Positions 37,097 through 50,503 are shown, counted from the first letter of the stretch. The stretch: 64,000 nucleotides of DNA from Colletotrichum lupini (GCF_023278565.1 NC_064672.1:7874001-7938000); one strand, 5' to 3'. Numbers and translations are program-made. Notes: generated by a model from the sequence alone, not told the origin.

Positions 37097-38571
37097 ATGT
37101 CATCACCAGTCAAGTTTGATATTCCGGCGTCCGCTCGCTCCTTCACTTGCTTCTCGCGTTTGCCGCCCGAAATCCGAGAGCAGATCTGGGAGGATGCCAT
37201 TTTCGAACCAGGCATGCACTTTCTACGCCTGAGGACTGCAGCTCGCATCACCCATTACCCCTCTCCAATGCCGCCAGGGTCACTCGGTGACCAAGATACC
37301 AAGGACGAAGACGATGTTCTTCTCGACTTTGCTCAAGAGAGTGTACCTACGAGGGTCTGGCCCGCCATACTGGAGCCCCGATACCCGACGCCCCAAGCCA
37401 ACATCTCCAACTACGTCTCTACCAATCAAGTCCTCAAGAAGCTTTCCGCTACTTGCTTCGAGTCCGCCAAGGTCGTTCGACGCCTGACGAGTGCACCTGG
37501 TGGCTTAAAGCTGAAGGGCGACCGCGTCGTCTCGCTTGGCGGCTCTTTTGACATTGTGTGCCTTGAGTACCTGTCCGCAGATGACTTTCGAAGTTGGTGT
37601 CGCATCTCGCAGTCCATCAAATGCAACGAACTTGCCAATATCCGCCACGTCGCCATCCCCTACTGTCACGCGTGGGAAACTAGTGTTGGCGGCTTTCGGT
37701 GCGGTCATTGCGGCACCCGCTCCTCCGGCCTCGCCACCAAAGTCTACCCTGTCCACCTCTACGAATTTCTCGCTCAGTATCTGCCCAACCTAGAAACATT
37801 CTACTTCATTGACTATCTAATAGTTCAGAAGGACAAAAGCATTGACTCCCTAGAAGTCATTCCGGCCCAGATCACTACCTCGAACCAAGCCGCTGCCCCG
37901 TCGTTCGATATCAGACCCCAGAACTCTATCCTTGAGCCGTCTAAGAAGCGTAGGACTGTTCCATTGATTGAGAGTGAGAGTCATGCTGACTAAAGATCTG
38001 TACAGGTACAAAGGAAGATACTGACGACGTCCGTTTATCGCCGAACCGGGTTACTGAGATGATCAAGACATTGAAAGTAACCAACAGCACAAAGAGAGAG
38101 ATCGAACCCCGGAGCGCGAATCCATCGGCGAAGGCTGTAACACATGGTTTCAAATGTCAGGGCAGAGTTTTTCACGAACCCGACGAGGATCACTGGGATG
38201 TCAAGTCTAGAGTAGTCGACACCATATCCTGGCTGCAGAAGAGGTTCATCCTCTACGCCACCCAAAGCAAGAACAGCAGGCATGCACACCCCGAAAAGGT
38301 CCGGTTCAAGGTCCTGGCATGCAAATGGAATGAGAGAGAACCCGATACACAGCCGAGACTGAAGAGAGCTGCACCTGCTGTCCAAAAAATCTCAACAAAG
38401 AAGCCCCAAGCACGGTGCTACAAGCAAGATGTGCCATCGGCTCAAGAACAAAAGGCGCCTTTGGCGTCACCATCATCGCCGCCCCTTCTTGTCTCTACCA
38501 AGGGATTCAATTACGTCTTTGGCAGAGAAGATGGATGTAACTTTAGCTTCAGTCAAGCATCTGGATTGTGA
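37097..38571 (+). CDS. 2EXR-domain protein
   Basis: A member of the large fungal family with the 2EXR motif; its biochemical role is unknown. From the ATG at 37097 the motif FTCFSRLPPEIREQIWE lies at residues 16-32. Exon 1 runs to 37949 and exon 2 from 38006 to 38571, joined in phase across a 56-nt intron (GTAGGA donor, GCTGACTAA branch, CAG acceptor), giving 472 residues. A GTGAGA donor at 37974 also keeps the frame but leaves only 32 nt, too short for most fungal introns. A CGHCGTR pair of cysteines lies in the middle, and the C-terminal 180 residues are basic and low in order. An upstream in-frame ATG at 36872 would add 75 residues; the later start is preferred because 2EXR proteins usually start close to the motif. 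Confidence 0.8.
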
Positions 38572-39359
38572 TGGACTGGATATAGCTGACCGCCGGGTTG
38601 GCGAGATGTGACTTGGAGAAATTCACGGACGGAATTCTAGAGGAGGCATGGAATCTTTACCGGTTCGACAGCTCCGGCGACGGCAGAGAACGAATCGCAC
38701 GATGCTGGCGGTAAGAAAGTAGGGAGGTCAGTTGTGTCTGAGTTGTTGATGTTGGCGGCGACGAAAGGCTTGACACGGAGGGTGTAGGCAATCCTAGAAA
38801 ACCCTCTTAATATTAATGATAGCACACGACGGAAACCTTTGGCGTGAATGAATTCATTAATGCGAAAACAGATATCCCAAGATGGACCACACTAGAAACA
38901 CTATCACGGGCCGATATGAGGCCCTATTTGGTAGCCTCATCGGTGCTGCGTTCGCTTCATCTCTGGGCAGTTCGTCGGGACAAACAAATAGCGTAATGGC
39001 CAAACCAGATACGACGGTGATGTCATCGCTGTTCTTCTCCCTGGACTTGAGCTGGCCCTGGAAATAGGAGATCATCTGTCCGCCTTTCTGTTGCCTCGCC
39101 GGAGCGCATCCGGTTCAAGCCATCTCGAAGAAGATATCGTACGAGGGGCGTCAAGTCAGATGCTCATCGGGAGGGGAGCCAACTCGGATTGGGACATGTG
39201 TTGTTGACGATCTCTGAGCTCCCTTGACTGCCCTTGGTGGGGGTTACGGCGGGGGCGCCGATCTCTGCGATTTCGGGACTGGCTACGGCAGACTGCAAGA
39301 GGCACTCTGCTAAAACCGTTCTTTCTAATAGACCTACGGCCACCGTAAATTTTAGGCAT
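38572..39359. other. Intergenic region at the island edge
   Basis: GC-balanced DNA after the 2EXR gene. The composition switches sharply to AT-rich near 39360. No supported gene. Confidence 0.5.
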
Positions 39360-40409
39360 TAATAACGCGACTTTCTTATATATATAAATAAATATTATAA
39401 TAAATCCCGTATATTATTATAAGGAATTGCTTATGACCGTAGGTAATAGTAGTTATATAAGGGTAGTTATGCTACCTAGCGAAAGTAGAGTAGCTAGGGG
39501 GCATATCCTCCTTACTAATTTCTATTACTAATTAATTTCCTTTTCTTTTTAACTAACTTAATATTCCTTAGGTAAGATAAGTAATCTACTTACGCCCCTA
39601 TAATTACTTATTAGCGATTATATTTTACTTTATTATACTTTATACCCTTTTTTACTTTATTCTTATTACTATTACCTAATTATATACGTAATTATAAGTA
39701 TAATATTCGCAATTTGCTAATTAGAAATATTAATTAGGTATAATTAGGCAGTTTTATGCGTAATTATTAGTGCAATTTTTATTAATTAGTAATTATGCTT
39801 CTTCTTAGGCTAATATATGCGTAATTATAAGTGTAATTATGTATATATACCTATTTATAATTTAATTCTTTTTATTTACTTTTTTCTTTAGTATTAACTA
39901 TTTATATATATATACTAACAATTTCGTATAGGACACTCCCTTTCTTAATAATTGCGTATATTATATAATACTTATAATAAGCGCTTAATATAATATTCTA
40001 ACCCGTATTAAGGGTATATAGCTCCTAATAGTCCCCGTATACTAACTTACGTAGTACCCTAACGACCTTACGTCTTATAAAATAACCTCTTACTTCTTTA
40101 TTAATACGTATACCTCTATATAATAGCTTCCTTATTATACGGATTCTTATATTATTTATAGGCTCTTTATTTTCTTTTTTAAAGACTTTTTACTAGATCT
40201 ATAACCTTAGTATTATATAGGTTAGTATATACTACCCTATACTATTTAATATTACTATACTAACCTATATAATCTAGCCTTAGTATTAAATTAAGCTTAA
40301 CCCTAAGATTATTAAAAATAGCTATTATATACCCCCGGATATTACTATAACTTATACTTAGGTTATTAATACTATTTAGACGACTATATATAGTAACGCT
40401 AAGATTAGT

Positions 40410-40530
40410 GCCGAGTCGTGCGCCCGTTATAAGGCTAGTAAAGGCATTTTTATTAATTACGTTACTTTTATAAATAAGGGCTACTCTAGTTATAACTATA
40501 TATTTACTATATATAAGTATACGCTCGTTA
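40410..40530 (+). pseudogene. RIPed relic of a DUF3716-like zinc-finger protein
   Basis: Reading the plus strand from 40410 gives AESCARYKASKGIFINY, then a KGYSSYNYIFT segment. DUF3716 proteins of filamentous ascomycetes have CxxCxxxxGxFxxCv...GxCxNC. RIP turns TGY (Cys) into TAY (Tyr), so Tyr at each later Cys position, with the first Cys kept, is what a RIPed copy should look like. The frame stays partly readable to about 40750 (SALLKSLGTIPAIY). The identity is inferred from the spacing of one short motif. Confidence 0.5.
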
Positions 40531-41879
40531 CGCCTCCCGTTATTATTCGTATATTACCTTATACTACTTTATATCTATTTATAATCTATTAATAGTTCGT
40601 ATTAGTTCGTAATATACTTACTAAGGTTATTAAGCGCGGTTATAATTATAAGGGCCGTAATAAAGTCCGTATTAGCGCTCTACTTAAGTCTCTAGGTACT
40701 ATCCCCGCTATATACCTCTGTATAATAATAAAAGCCCTTAAATAAGTAGCTAAGTAGGCTAAAAATAACGAAGAGGGTATATATAATAGTATATAGGATT
40801 ATAAAGAGCGTTACTAACTTATATAAACTCTAAATAAAAAATAATTAATTTAATATTCTTATATAGTATAGTATAGGAGTTTATATAAGTATATATTAAA
40901 ATATAATACGGTTAGGCTTAATACCCGGGTAGTAAGGCCCTTATAAAGTCGTAGGGTACTTATTAACTATAAGCTAGAGTATATACGCTTAGTTTAGCCC
41001 GTAAGAGGCCATAACTAACCGTATAAAGGCTCCCCCTAAAGTTTAACGTTTTTAATAAAATTATAGAACTTTTATTTATCGTATATTATCGTTATATACT
41101 TTTCTATCTTTTTTAGCGTTATAGATCCCTATAAGCGTCTATATTTCTATATATATACTTATAAAACCTAGTAAATAAAAGGATACCCCTATATATTACT
41201 ATAATTATATATAAACATTTACCCCTTACTTAAAATTTATTTTTTAGTTTCTTATTTTATATATTATTACTTTCTTAAAATAGTACGACTGCGTATTAAT
41301 CTTTTATCATATTAAACGATAATTATTATAAAGTTAGAGAGTAATTAGACTTATAATATAATTATTATATATATCTTTATAGTTTCTAATACTAGAATTA
41401 TAAAGCGAACTTTTAAACGTTAATTTACGAAATAGGACTTATAATAAGAAGAGCGTACGGTCTTTTCTAAGGATTTATTAATTCGTATTTAAGAATTATT
41501 CTTCTAATAATGCTTAAATAATAAAGATATCCTTTTTTAACTTTAATCTAAAGGATTTATAATTATGGCTATAGGATTATTAATACTTCGTTAATAAAAT
41601 TAGCTTTAATAATAATAAATACTAAAATAGCTTATAATTATATAATAATAATTAGAAGAGTTCTTTTTTAGTATACTAGAGGTTACTTACCGTACTAAAG
41701 GGTACGGTAAAGAGTATTTTTATATATAAGTTTACTAATAAGCTTATATTATTAACTAAGATAAACTATACTTTATATATTATAAAACCTTTTTATAATA
41801 AGTTTAAGATTAGTTAAGTAAGATAAGGTACTATTATAAAGGGTTTATAACTCCTAGACTAAATTATATTTAGTCTTTA

Positions 41880-42130
41880 AATACGTATAATAAGCTTTTA
41901 CTATTTAGATTTAAGATCTATGCTAGTATTAATACTTATTCGCGGTTTATTATATAGTTCTATATAGGGGTTTTTACTTATACGTCCCGGAATATACTTA
42001 TATAATATCTTATTATTATTTAATAATAGGGATTTATATTATTACGAGTTCGTTTAGACCAAGGGAAAGAAACCGTTCTTATATTTAGTATTTATTACTA
42101 CTTTTTATAATACTATTTAATAATAAAAAG
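41880..42130 (+). pseudogene. RIPed relic of an integrase-core (rve-like) transposase
   Basis: The plus-strand frame containing 41901 reads LFRFKIYASINTYSRFII, then FYIGVF, and later VRLDQGKETVLI. This follows the fungal integrase-core family, whose pattern is DGxxKLSxFgfxIYaxIDaYSRyIiWxYvG, then RsDxGxET. Catalytic Asp codons before this (41889-41891) and in INTYSR are Asn, a G-to-A change, and in-frame stops occupy Trp and Gln positions. No inverted repeats were found, so the element's borders are unknown. Confidence 0.65.
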
Positions 42131-44110
42131 TCTAATTATATTCTATAATTATTAAATCTTTAGTAAAAGTATTTATAACGTTAAGATTAAGAGTTAATAA
42201 AATCGTCTTTATTAAAATAGATTAGTATATTAGCGGGTAAGTAATATATATCTTAATATATATAAGTATATTTACGTTTATAAGAATACTTCTAACTACT
42301 TAAGTTCTAAGGGCTATTCTATATAAATATACTCTTTAACTAGATTATACTTCTATTTACGTATATACTACTAATTCGTTCTAATTTTATTAACTTCATA
42401 TAAATTTAGAACTCTTATCGAATTCGTTATTAAAAAGGTCGCCCTTATATTATTTCTAATTAGCTATAGTAACTATATTATTAACTTACGTTACGAACTA
42501 TATAAGACTTTATATAGCTAATTAACTAAGACTAAGTTTAATAACTATTAAATACTATTTAAAATAGTAATAATTTAGACGCATATCTTCTTTAAGCTAT
42601 TTTATAAATTTGTACTTTAATTATTAAGGGCTCCCTAACTATATTAGTTAAAAGTACGAAGTTTAGTAAGGCTAATTATTTTTATTTTAAAGCGTATTAA
42701 TATCTTCGTATTTATCTAAAATAGTATATACGTAATAAGTTCTAACTAGAAGTTACTTTACTTAGTAAACTATAGGGCGGTATTATATAAGTTAAGTAGA
42801 GATTAGAAGACTTTAGAATTAATCTTAGAATATTAAATAGCTTCGTAATTACGAGCGATACTAAGGACGAAGAGGAATTATAAATATAATTATAGTTTAT
42901 TTTAAACTATTTACTAACGAGAATGCTCGTTTCTATCCTTATAATATACTAAGTTATTTATTATTATAAACTTTATCTTCTTATTAAATTATTATAATCT
43001 CGTCTTTTTTATCGTTTTTATCGTTTTTAACCTTTTTCTTAGCCTTTACCTCCTTCTTAACGATCTTCTTTTTTTACTTAACTAATAATTCCTTTTTAAT
43101 CTTTATCGTTAGTTTAATATTAATACTTATTAAAAGCCGTGTTTTTAGAATATTTCTATACGTCGTTTTACCTAAAGTTTTAGTTATAATTAGTTTTATA
43201 CGACCTTTTCCTTTCTTTACTAACTAAGGTTTAATAACTAACGACTTAATTCTAGTTTAAAAAATAATAAAAAGTTAATAATTTTTTTTTTTTATATAAG
43301 ATCGTAGCTTTAAAAAGGAATCTCTCTAAACTTATAACTTTATATATTACTTTATAATACTCTAAGATATTATAAGGATTTTTTATATTAATTAGAAATA
43401 CTATTTACTCTATTAAAAGAATTTGTTAGTTTATTATAAAATATAAAATAATAAATTATATTATATCTTAATATAAAATAAACGTCGAGAAGCGATTAAA
43501 CTAAACTTTCCTAATAAACTTCTTAATAACTTAGATATTAATATAAGTTATTATTTAGAAACCGTTAAGTTCGTTCTTAAAAAAGGATGCGTTATATAAT
43601 ATTATAAAGATATTAATTATTAATAATTACTTTAGCTCCTTTTTTGTTTATTAAATACTTCGTTCCCGCTCTTTTTAGTTTATAAAAAGAGATTTTATTA
43701 ATATCGAGGTTTATACGTTTATATATTCTTATTATTTAAAAAGGGTAGAGCCTATATAAGTATTATTATCGATCGGTCGTTTTAAAATAGCTTTATAAAG
43801 AGGTATTATAAGGTCGATTAGTTTAGTAACGTCTTATATAGAAATTAGAAGTTATTATAGATTTATATTATAATATTTATAAATAAGCTATTAGTTTAAT
43901 AACTTAAGTAAAGAGTGATTTTTATTTATAAAAAAGTAAAAAGTAGTAGTTATTTTTATAATAAAGTTATAAAAAAAAGAAAATTTTTTATATTGGGGTA
44001 CGATATTGCGCGATTTTATATACTACTATACGGTCTAATATATTACGAAATTAAAGTATTTTTTAAGCCGTAAATCTCTATAACCCCTATTTATAGGTTA
44101 TTATACTAGT

Positions 44111-45782
44111 CTAGACCTTATCCTAGGTAGTGGGGTGACTATAAAATACGATTTCTGCTTTGACATATGAAAAAAGTGTTTTGGCGGAGTGCCTCTTGCA
44201 GTCTGCCGTACTGGCCGGTGGTCTCTGGACCCCTGACGCGCGACGAGTCAGGGTCCAACCGTCCGTGAGGGGGATGGTGGGTAGGTGAAAATGGCAGAAA
44301 AGTCGCCTGGGGAGGGCATTTTTCGACTTTCCGGTTTCTTGACGAGGGAAATGTGAAAGCCGGTGTCTTCCGGATGTTCCTTCAAGCACCCCTCTTCATG
44401 GCCAAAGCCTCGATATCGCGACTATTCACTCTTTGCGCTACGTCAGCGATCGTTCATGAGCCACAAGGACCCAGGCAATGGGAGCAGAGCAAGTCGAAGA
44501 AGTACGCAGCTCGAAACGACAGCAGCACAGTCCAAGAAGAATCATCGAGCCGCCCACGTCATTGATACCTAGGTCATCTAGATCTTTGGAGAAGGGAATT
44601 CAAACTGCGGAGAGTATTTGCTATTGCCTGGTGTACGCTGACGCCGGGGTGGTGGCTGTGGACACGGCGAGCGCAGGAATGCGTAAACGCTAGACCGCTT
44701 TCTTGAGTAACAGAACCCCTCCCCTGGTTCCCATCGGATGCCTCTCCGGCGCTCCGTAGCTCGAGTAATCGTGTTGATTGACGTCACATATGGCTGCGGC
44801 TGCGCGCATCTTGGCTGCATAATCTAGACTCGACTCTTTGTTTCCTCGTTCTCTCAACGAATGAAGATTGGCTACAAGGACAGAGTGATATGTCGGGGTA
44901 CCGCGATACGACGGCTCATGGCATTGTCAAATTATCCATCCCCCAGCGAAGCGGGTTTTTGCGATGGTGTGCAAAAGGTCTAGGCCCTCTGGAGCTCGAG
45001 ACCCTGAGTGCATCTGCGGCGGGCGCATCGCCATCACATCTTCCAGGGTTTTGCGATGCGAAGCCAGTGACCCTCGCGAGCTTGCGTCCGCGCGTAAACC
45101 TACCCTATGATCTGCCTAACATGACCGGAGCTACTATTGCTTTCTCGTGTGGCGGATATCGTCCGCGAACCATTGACTTTGGAGATAACCTTGACCGTTG
45201 TCAGAAGCATAGGGGTGCCGGGGTAGAAAGCTGGGAACGCGCCATCACGTCACTGTCCAGATGGCGTTTTCCCGCCATTCTGGCACCCACGTTGCGGGAT
45301 CTCACATAGATGCTGCTTCATGGTGTGGTTCGCTGGAGGCGTTTTTATGTCTAGCGTAAGGCTGCCTCCGCGGAACGGTTTGCTGGATGGTCTCTTGAAT
45401 CTTTCCTGCTGGATTTGTTTCCTCCCGCGCCAGTGATTCGTTTTGATGCTTTTAAATACTCGGTATGTCCCTGTTGCCCGGATGAATCGATCCGAACGAT
45501 TCCCTCAATCTGTGCCCATCGTGCCTTTACTGCACCCATCATCACGAGCTCCTTGCATCAGCCTTTGACCTTGTCTGATTCCAAGTTCCAGTGACACTGA
45601 TGAGCTTGATGCTTTTACCTTACTACCAGTTGCTGAAGACCCACCAAAGTACCGCATCCGAACAACATCAGCCAAGGTTCGGCCCCACCCGCCCATCCAG
45701 GTTCATCAGAGTCACACGGCTGTCCGTCTCCGGCCTGCCTAGACCCTTAACCATCGCCTGGATTTCCCTTTCCACTGCAATC
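44111..45782. other. Intergenic region, no supported gene
   Basis: GC-balanced DNA after the RIPed block. An open frame at 44890-45309 (139 codons) has no domain and unremarkable codon use, and is not called. The 200 bp before 45783 are pyrimidine-rich, like a 5' UTR. Confidence 0.45.
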
Positions 45783-46221
45783 ATGTCTTCCACTGGCGCT
45801 GTTTACAATGGCGGTCACAGGTGCGTGCTAATCAAGGCTATTCTATGGAACAGAGTGCTGTCACTTTGGCTTGTACCGCCATCCTAGAGCCCCCCCACCG
45901 CCTGCTAACTTTCCGGTATTCCTGCCATACAGAACTTCCGCTGCACCACCGACAGCCCCGCCTACGGTCCCGATCCCAGCTCCGACACCGACACCGGCCC
46001 CACAGGTTGCACGACCCGCAATTCCCGTATCGTCGGACTCGGCATATTCCATCAAGCGATACGTTGATACTCCGACTGCTTCGGACCGCCAAATCCGGGC
46101 CCCACTTTTCAGCAGCCCTTTACCGTCCCCGTCGCCTGAAGAAGCAGAGCTGGCTGGAAAGGCTCGCATGGAGGCTTTGTTGAAGGAAATCTACCCTCAT
46201 CGTCCTAAGTGGTCGGATTGA
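45783..46221 (+). CDS. Small proline-rich hypothetical protein, two exons
   Basis: Exon 1 (45783-45820) encodes MSSTGAVYNGGH plus two bases. A 67-nt intron (GTGCGT donor, TAG acceptor at 45885-45887) leads to exon 2 (45888-46221), which restores the frame. The product is 123 residues: a Pro/Ala-rich first half (PPPPANFPVFLPYR, repeats of PAPTP) and a charged helical end (EEAELAGKARMEALLKEIYPHRPKWSD). There is no signal peptide. No family is recognised. Support comes from the in-phase intron, the pyrimidine-rich leader and the compact, plausible C-terminus. Without transcript evidence it stays tentative. Confidence 0.5.
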
Positions 46222-49200
46222 CGGATAGTGAGGTTGATATGTCTAACTAGCCACATTGCCCTATCGCGCCCAACTTCAAACAATATACATCCTATTATTT
46301 TTCAATCTGCAACCATCGAGACTACCTTACTTTATGTGACGAGCATGCACCCATCATCTCATACAGTCCAACTCAAGTTTTTCGCCTGATGATGTATTGT
46401 TTACCAAGCCTTTCGCATCTCTTATGGGGTCAGGCGGTATAAAAAATTTCGTGGACGGGGCCAATAGCAACGTGCGACTGTCGCTTGACCGGACATCACC
46501 ACAGGACTAGGTAATTCTAAGCCGCCAAGGATGCGCGAAGCAAAGAATCACTCGCCTTGACTAATCTCCACTTACCCGACGGACTTGGACATGTGATGGG
46601 CTGCCGTATTCTGCTGGTTCTTTGTCTCCGCACAGACGGCTTTGACATTTTTCGCCGCCGTGTAATCTCAGTGCAGACCGAGCCACAGTCCTCGTCCTCG
46701 TCGCCTCGCTTTCTGGAGGATCGTTCAAGACTGCACCGTGAGACGAAGGGCACGAGCCGCTAGTTCCTAGCAACTCTTTTCTCTGCAGGACTTAGGACTG
46801 AGGTGAGGACTCCCTGCAGCAAGATGAACTGGGTTGGCTAGCTCGGAATTTTCTTGGGGATCTTTTCCTTCGTCTCTACTCTTGTGTGTGATTCATGAAT
46901 ATGCATTCGATGCATAGAGTGGCACCGAGCGTGGAAGTTGCCCAGTCCGAAGGCGAGAATGTCGAATGAGCAGCCAGTCATCAAGGGCTGCCTGCGCCGA
47001 GGAATCGGACATTTCAGATATTTCTCGGCTTGAAATCATCCATGTCGCCCCCCTTCTCAATCCTCAAACCCGGGGTACAGCGTGCAGGAAACTGTTTGGA
47101 TCAAGCTCGACTTTCACTCACGACTCCTGTTTGGGGCTTTTCCACGTCCCAAGATATGCAGGCCACGCGCCACGATGCAGGTCGAGACTCCGCCACGAAA
47201 AGCAACGGCTCTGGTGATTCGTATGCGACGTTGATTGTAAAGAACCGGTCACCTGGGTATGGTCTCTCACAAACTTGAAGACTTGAGATGGCTGAGAGCT
47301 TGGGGCAGTGGGATGGCCCGTTGATCCGTGAGATGTGGGACCTTGGACGAACTTGCCATCTCGATGGGTCATTTCTGGAGCCTTTGCTTGGCCTGAGCTC
47401 TGGTTGGGGTTCACGGCATAAATCCCTTTGCCAAGCAAGCGCAACTCTGCTCATGTGGGCGACAAACGACAACAGGCCGAGTGATTCATGCCGAGATCTT
47501 CCCATACGCTCAGCCCCTACTTTCTACTTTCCAGATGGATTTCCTGCTCAGCAACTTTCTGGACGAGGCAATCTAATCCCACGTATTGAAGAGCAATGCG
47601 CCTTTTTCGTAGAGCGCTTCATGGGGGCTAGAATCCGAATGGAACGGATTTGACTGAGGGCGTTTGTTAGTGTCGTATTTTAACGGGAACTAGAAGTTAA
47701 GAATTGCCTAGGCGACGATCCATGGAAACCTTGTGTTGCCCTGGTACTAGATTCAGAAATCAGCCGGCGCCTACACAGCGTGTTGTCTGGCGGCAACAGG
47801 CGGGGCTAGACATTTGGGTCTAGAACCGGAGAATGCCTTCACCGTGGAAACATTTTCAGGATCAAAGTTTCTCCATCTGCTGAATTCGAAGCTCTTTGAT
47901 TCAGCCCAGGCACTCGGAGATGAGGTTCCCTTCATCTCCAGCTTTCGCGACTCGACTCATAGTCGAGGGCAGGGAAAATTCACTCCGGAGCAGATGCACG
48001 GACAGGCTTTGTTTCTCTAGCCTCCCCGCGGATCTCCCTACTTACCTAGCTCCGTTAGTCGGCTCTATTCATATGTGTGTGGGCCTACCTACCCTCTTTG
48101 CCCGGCTTCTCAACGGCTGCCCCAGAGCCAAACAATAACCCAACTTGAATCGGTTAGCCGGCACTTCGGTATGACACCGCCCCCAGGCACCAAGTAGAAC
48201 CGAGGAGACTCCCCGTTTTCAACGGATAACTTGGGGAAGTGCAGGGCCGACCTGGACAAGCTAGGTTAGGTTTGTTTGTTAGCCCAGGGCACGGCCCGGT
48301 GCTACGGCCGGACGTGAAACGCGACAGCTCGACGATGGGAGGATCGTCGGGACAATGAAGGAGGACTGAGAGCGCCGTGCGGGTGTCCAGGCTTGCCTGG
48401 AATTTTGCTGGCAGTACCATTCTTGAGCAGGAAACAGCAGACATAGTTGCGGCAACTGGTATCTCTGTATTTGACAGCGTAATACCGAGGGAGAATGTAT
48501 CTCATCCCTCGCCTCTGGGATACCTTAATCTGTCAGCTGGACTGCAAATGATGTTTGATGTCTATCACTTGCAGCGGTGTATGAACTGCCTCCTCGGAAT
48601 TTTGTGATAAGAACATGCTCGCTCCATGGTAAGCGCAGCAGGTGGCACTGGTCGTAGCCAAGATCACTCCGAGCTTTGAGCATGCTTCTTCCCGCTGCCA
48701 AGAGAAATCCTTCCCAACCCCTCATCCTTTCGACCCTGCTTTTGGAAAGGATTCCAACATGGGAGCTTGAGCCTGGAGAATACCATGGGGACCGAACTAT
48801 CGGTTCTCGCCGCATCTTCTGGCGAGCACCTTTACGGATAGACTGCCAGGGGGACCGATCGGACGCCGCAATCACCAAGTGCTCTTTGCAAAGACCCGTG
48901 CCTTGCATCAATCTCTCCCTGCATCATATCCTCCTGCATCCGCTACGCTGAGAGAAGGGATCCGTCATATTAGCTAGGTCTTTCCGTACAGTCTACACAG
49001 ATAGAGTACTGGGGCGCACTAACAAACTAAGGTTTGACCGGAGGCACTAGTCCACGCCGTTCACGTGGGTAGGAACGGCGGCAAAGACTCCCACGGGTGA
49101 CAGGCAAAAAAGGCGTTTCACGATGTTATGCTTCGACAGACGCTTTTCTAAAGATGCATGGCTCTTGGACCACGTCATCCTGCTCTGAGCCGTGTTATGC

Positions 49201-49743
49201 CCAGTGTCAACGAGTACCTCTGGGCTCCAGCTGCTTGACAATGTACCCAACCTGCTCAGTCAGTCCAGAATACCGATAGCGTCACTCAGTCTCGGTCTGG
49301 TCTGAGGCTTGGACTGCTCGGGGCTCTGAGATGCAGCTTGGCATTGCCCACCACAGCCTACCTCGTGGTGGATGGTTGCCCTTCCCCATCAATGCCTCTC
49401 TCTTGTCCCTTGTCATGGCACAGCAGAGGTGACTGTTTCGACGCCCAGGGGCCCTCATCTTGGATGCTTGCCGAAGCGGATCTCCGGACGAAACTAGAGG
49501 GGTTTACGTTCACGCAGCACATGAACAGTTGACACCCAGAACATAAATATCCTATCACGAACCCGTCTGGTAGCCTTTCTTCTTCTTCTCATCAGATCAC
49601 TCTCACACAGCTTCACTTCGCCTCTCGACAGCTAGTCTCTCGCAACCCTTTTTCGACTCTTACATCTTTCACAGCCTCGGCTTCATTCGCTCTTCAGCAT
49701 CTTTTCAACCTTTTCTCACTAACCAACCCCCAAAACAATCAAA
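46222..49743. other. 3.5-kb region without a supported gene
   Basis: GC-balanced DNA with only short overlapping open frames; the longest (47101-47505, minus; 48525-48911, minus) have no domain, signal peptide or clear intron signals. The final 180 bp (49560-49743) are strongly CT-rich and end in AACAATCAAAATG, so they are the leader of the next gene. Confidence 0.45.
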
Positions 49744-50503
49744 ATGCACGCCAAGACTGTCGCCCTTTCCCTCGCCGCCGCGGCGGTTGTCCACGCTGAT
49801 CTTCGCCTCAACACCAACGACATCCCCCAGGACTGCACTGCCATCTGCCGCCCCGTCCGTGACCTTGGCAACATCTGTACTGTCAACTTCGTCCCGGGCC
49901 AGGGCAACAACAACAGCGATCAGCTCCAGGATGAGCTTGACTCCCAGTGTGTCTGCACCAACAACTCCTTCGACCTGAAGAACTTGGCTGGCCAGTGCAA
50001 TGCCTGCATGATCGAGAAGGTTCCTTCCGACCAGCAGCGCAGCCTTGAGGGTAAGTTACTTCTAGACATCCAGAAGCCTCTTTCGAATCGCAGTGAGCTA
50101 ACCTGATGCTTCACACACAGGTATCCAGAGCATCATGAACGTCTGCCAGCTGCCCAGCGCCAGCGGCTACGCTTCCTCATCCACCTCCCTTGCCAACACC
50201 GTCATCGTCCTCGCCACCCGCCTGACTGCCAGCAGTCAGCTTACTACCACCTTCGGCGGTGCTCAGACTACTGAGTCCTCCTCCAGCCGTACTCGCTCCA
50301 GCGAGCGCTCCACCATCACCACCACCTTCCTCACCTCCGGTAACGGTGGTCTTCCCTCCATTGCCACCTCCACCATCGTTGGCGGTGGCCGCCAGACCGG
50401 CAATGCTGCCCCTGGTCTCCACACTCCCGGCAGCAACGGCATGCTCGGCGCTGTCGGTGCGATCGTCGCTGGTGCCTTTGCTCTTGGTGCTTTCATGCTC
50501 TAA
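49744..50503 (+). CDS. Secreted GPI-anchored Cys-rich protein, CAP22-like
   Basis: Exons 49744-50050 and 50121-50503 are joined in phase across a 70-nt intron (GTAAGT donor, CAG acceptor), giving 229 residues. An 18-residue signal peptide ends VHA. The mature part has eight cysteines in its first 120 residues (Cys31, Cys35, Cys44, then QCVC, QCNAC and NVC), followed by a Ser/Thr-rich region suited to O-glycosylation. It ends with a small-residue GPI site (GSNG) and a hydrophobic tail (AIVAGAFALGAFML). Length and layout match CAP22, a wall protein made in appressoria of Colletotrichum gloeosporioides, as I recall that family; I could not align them. A CFEM-like protein is the alternative. It is convergent with the transporter remnant. 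Confidence 0.8.

Larger units (their letters stand above)
39360..44110. mobile_element. RIPed AT-rich block, mosaic of decayed elements
   Basis: 4.75 kb depleted of CpA/TpG and rich in TpA. I found no LTR, inverted repeat or target duplication at its edges, so it is probably several fragments. Two coding relics can be read on the plus strand (40410-40530 and 41880-42130). The reverse strand near 43000-43100 has a Lys-rich relic. Short AT-rich direct repeats (variants of GTAATTATAAGTGTAATTAT) occur near 39680-39840. Confidence 0.7.

Noticed and set aside
37974..38005. 32-nt intron in the 2EXR gene
   Set aside because: Signals and phase fit, but the length is below the usual fungal minimum; the donor at 37950 gives a normal 56-nt intron with the same acceptor.
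39360..39960. Possible LTR at the left edge of the 39.36-44.1 kb block
   Set aside because: Short AT-rich repeats occur, but I found no matching copy at the right edge and no target duplication.
44890..45309. 139-codon open frame MSGYRDTTAHG
   Set aside because: No family resemblance or splice context. Possible but not supportable from sequence alone.
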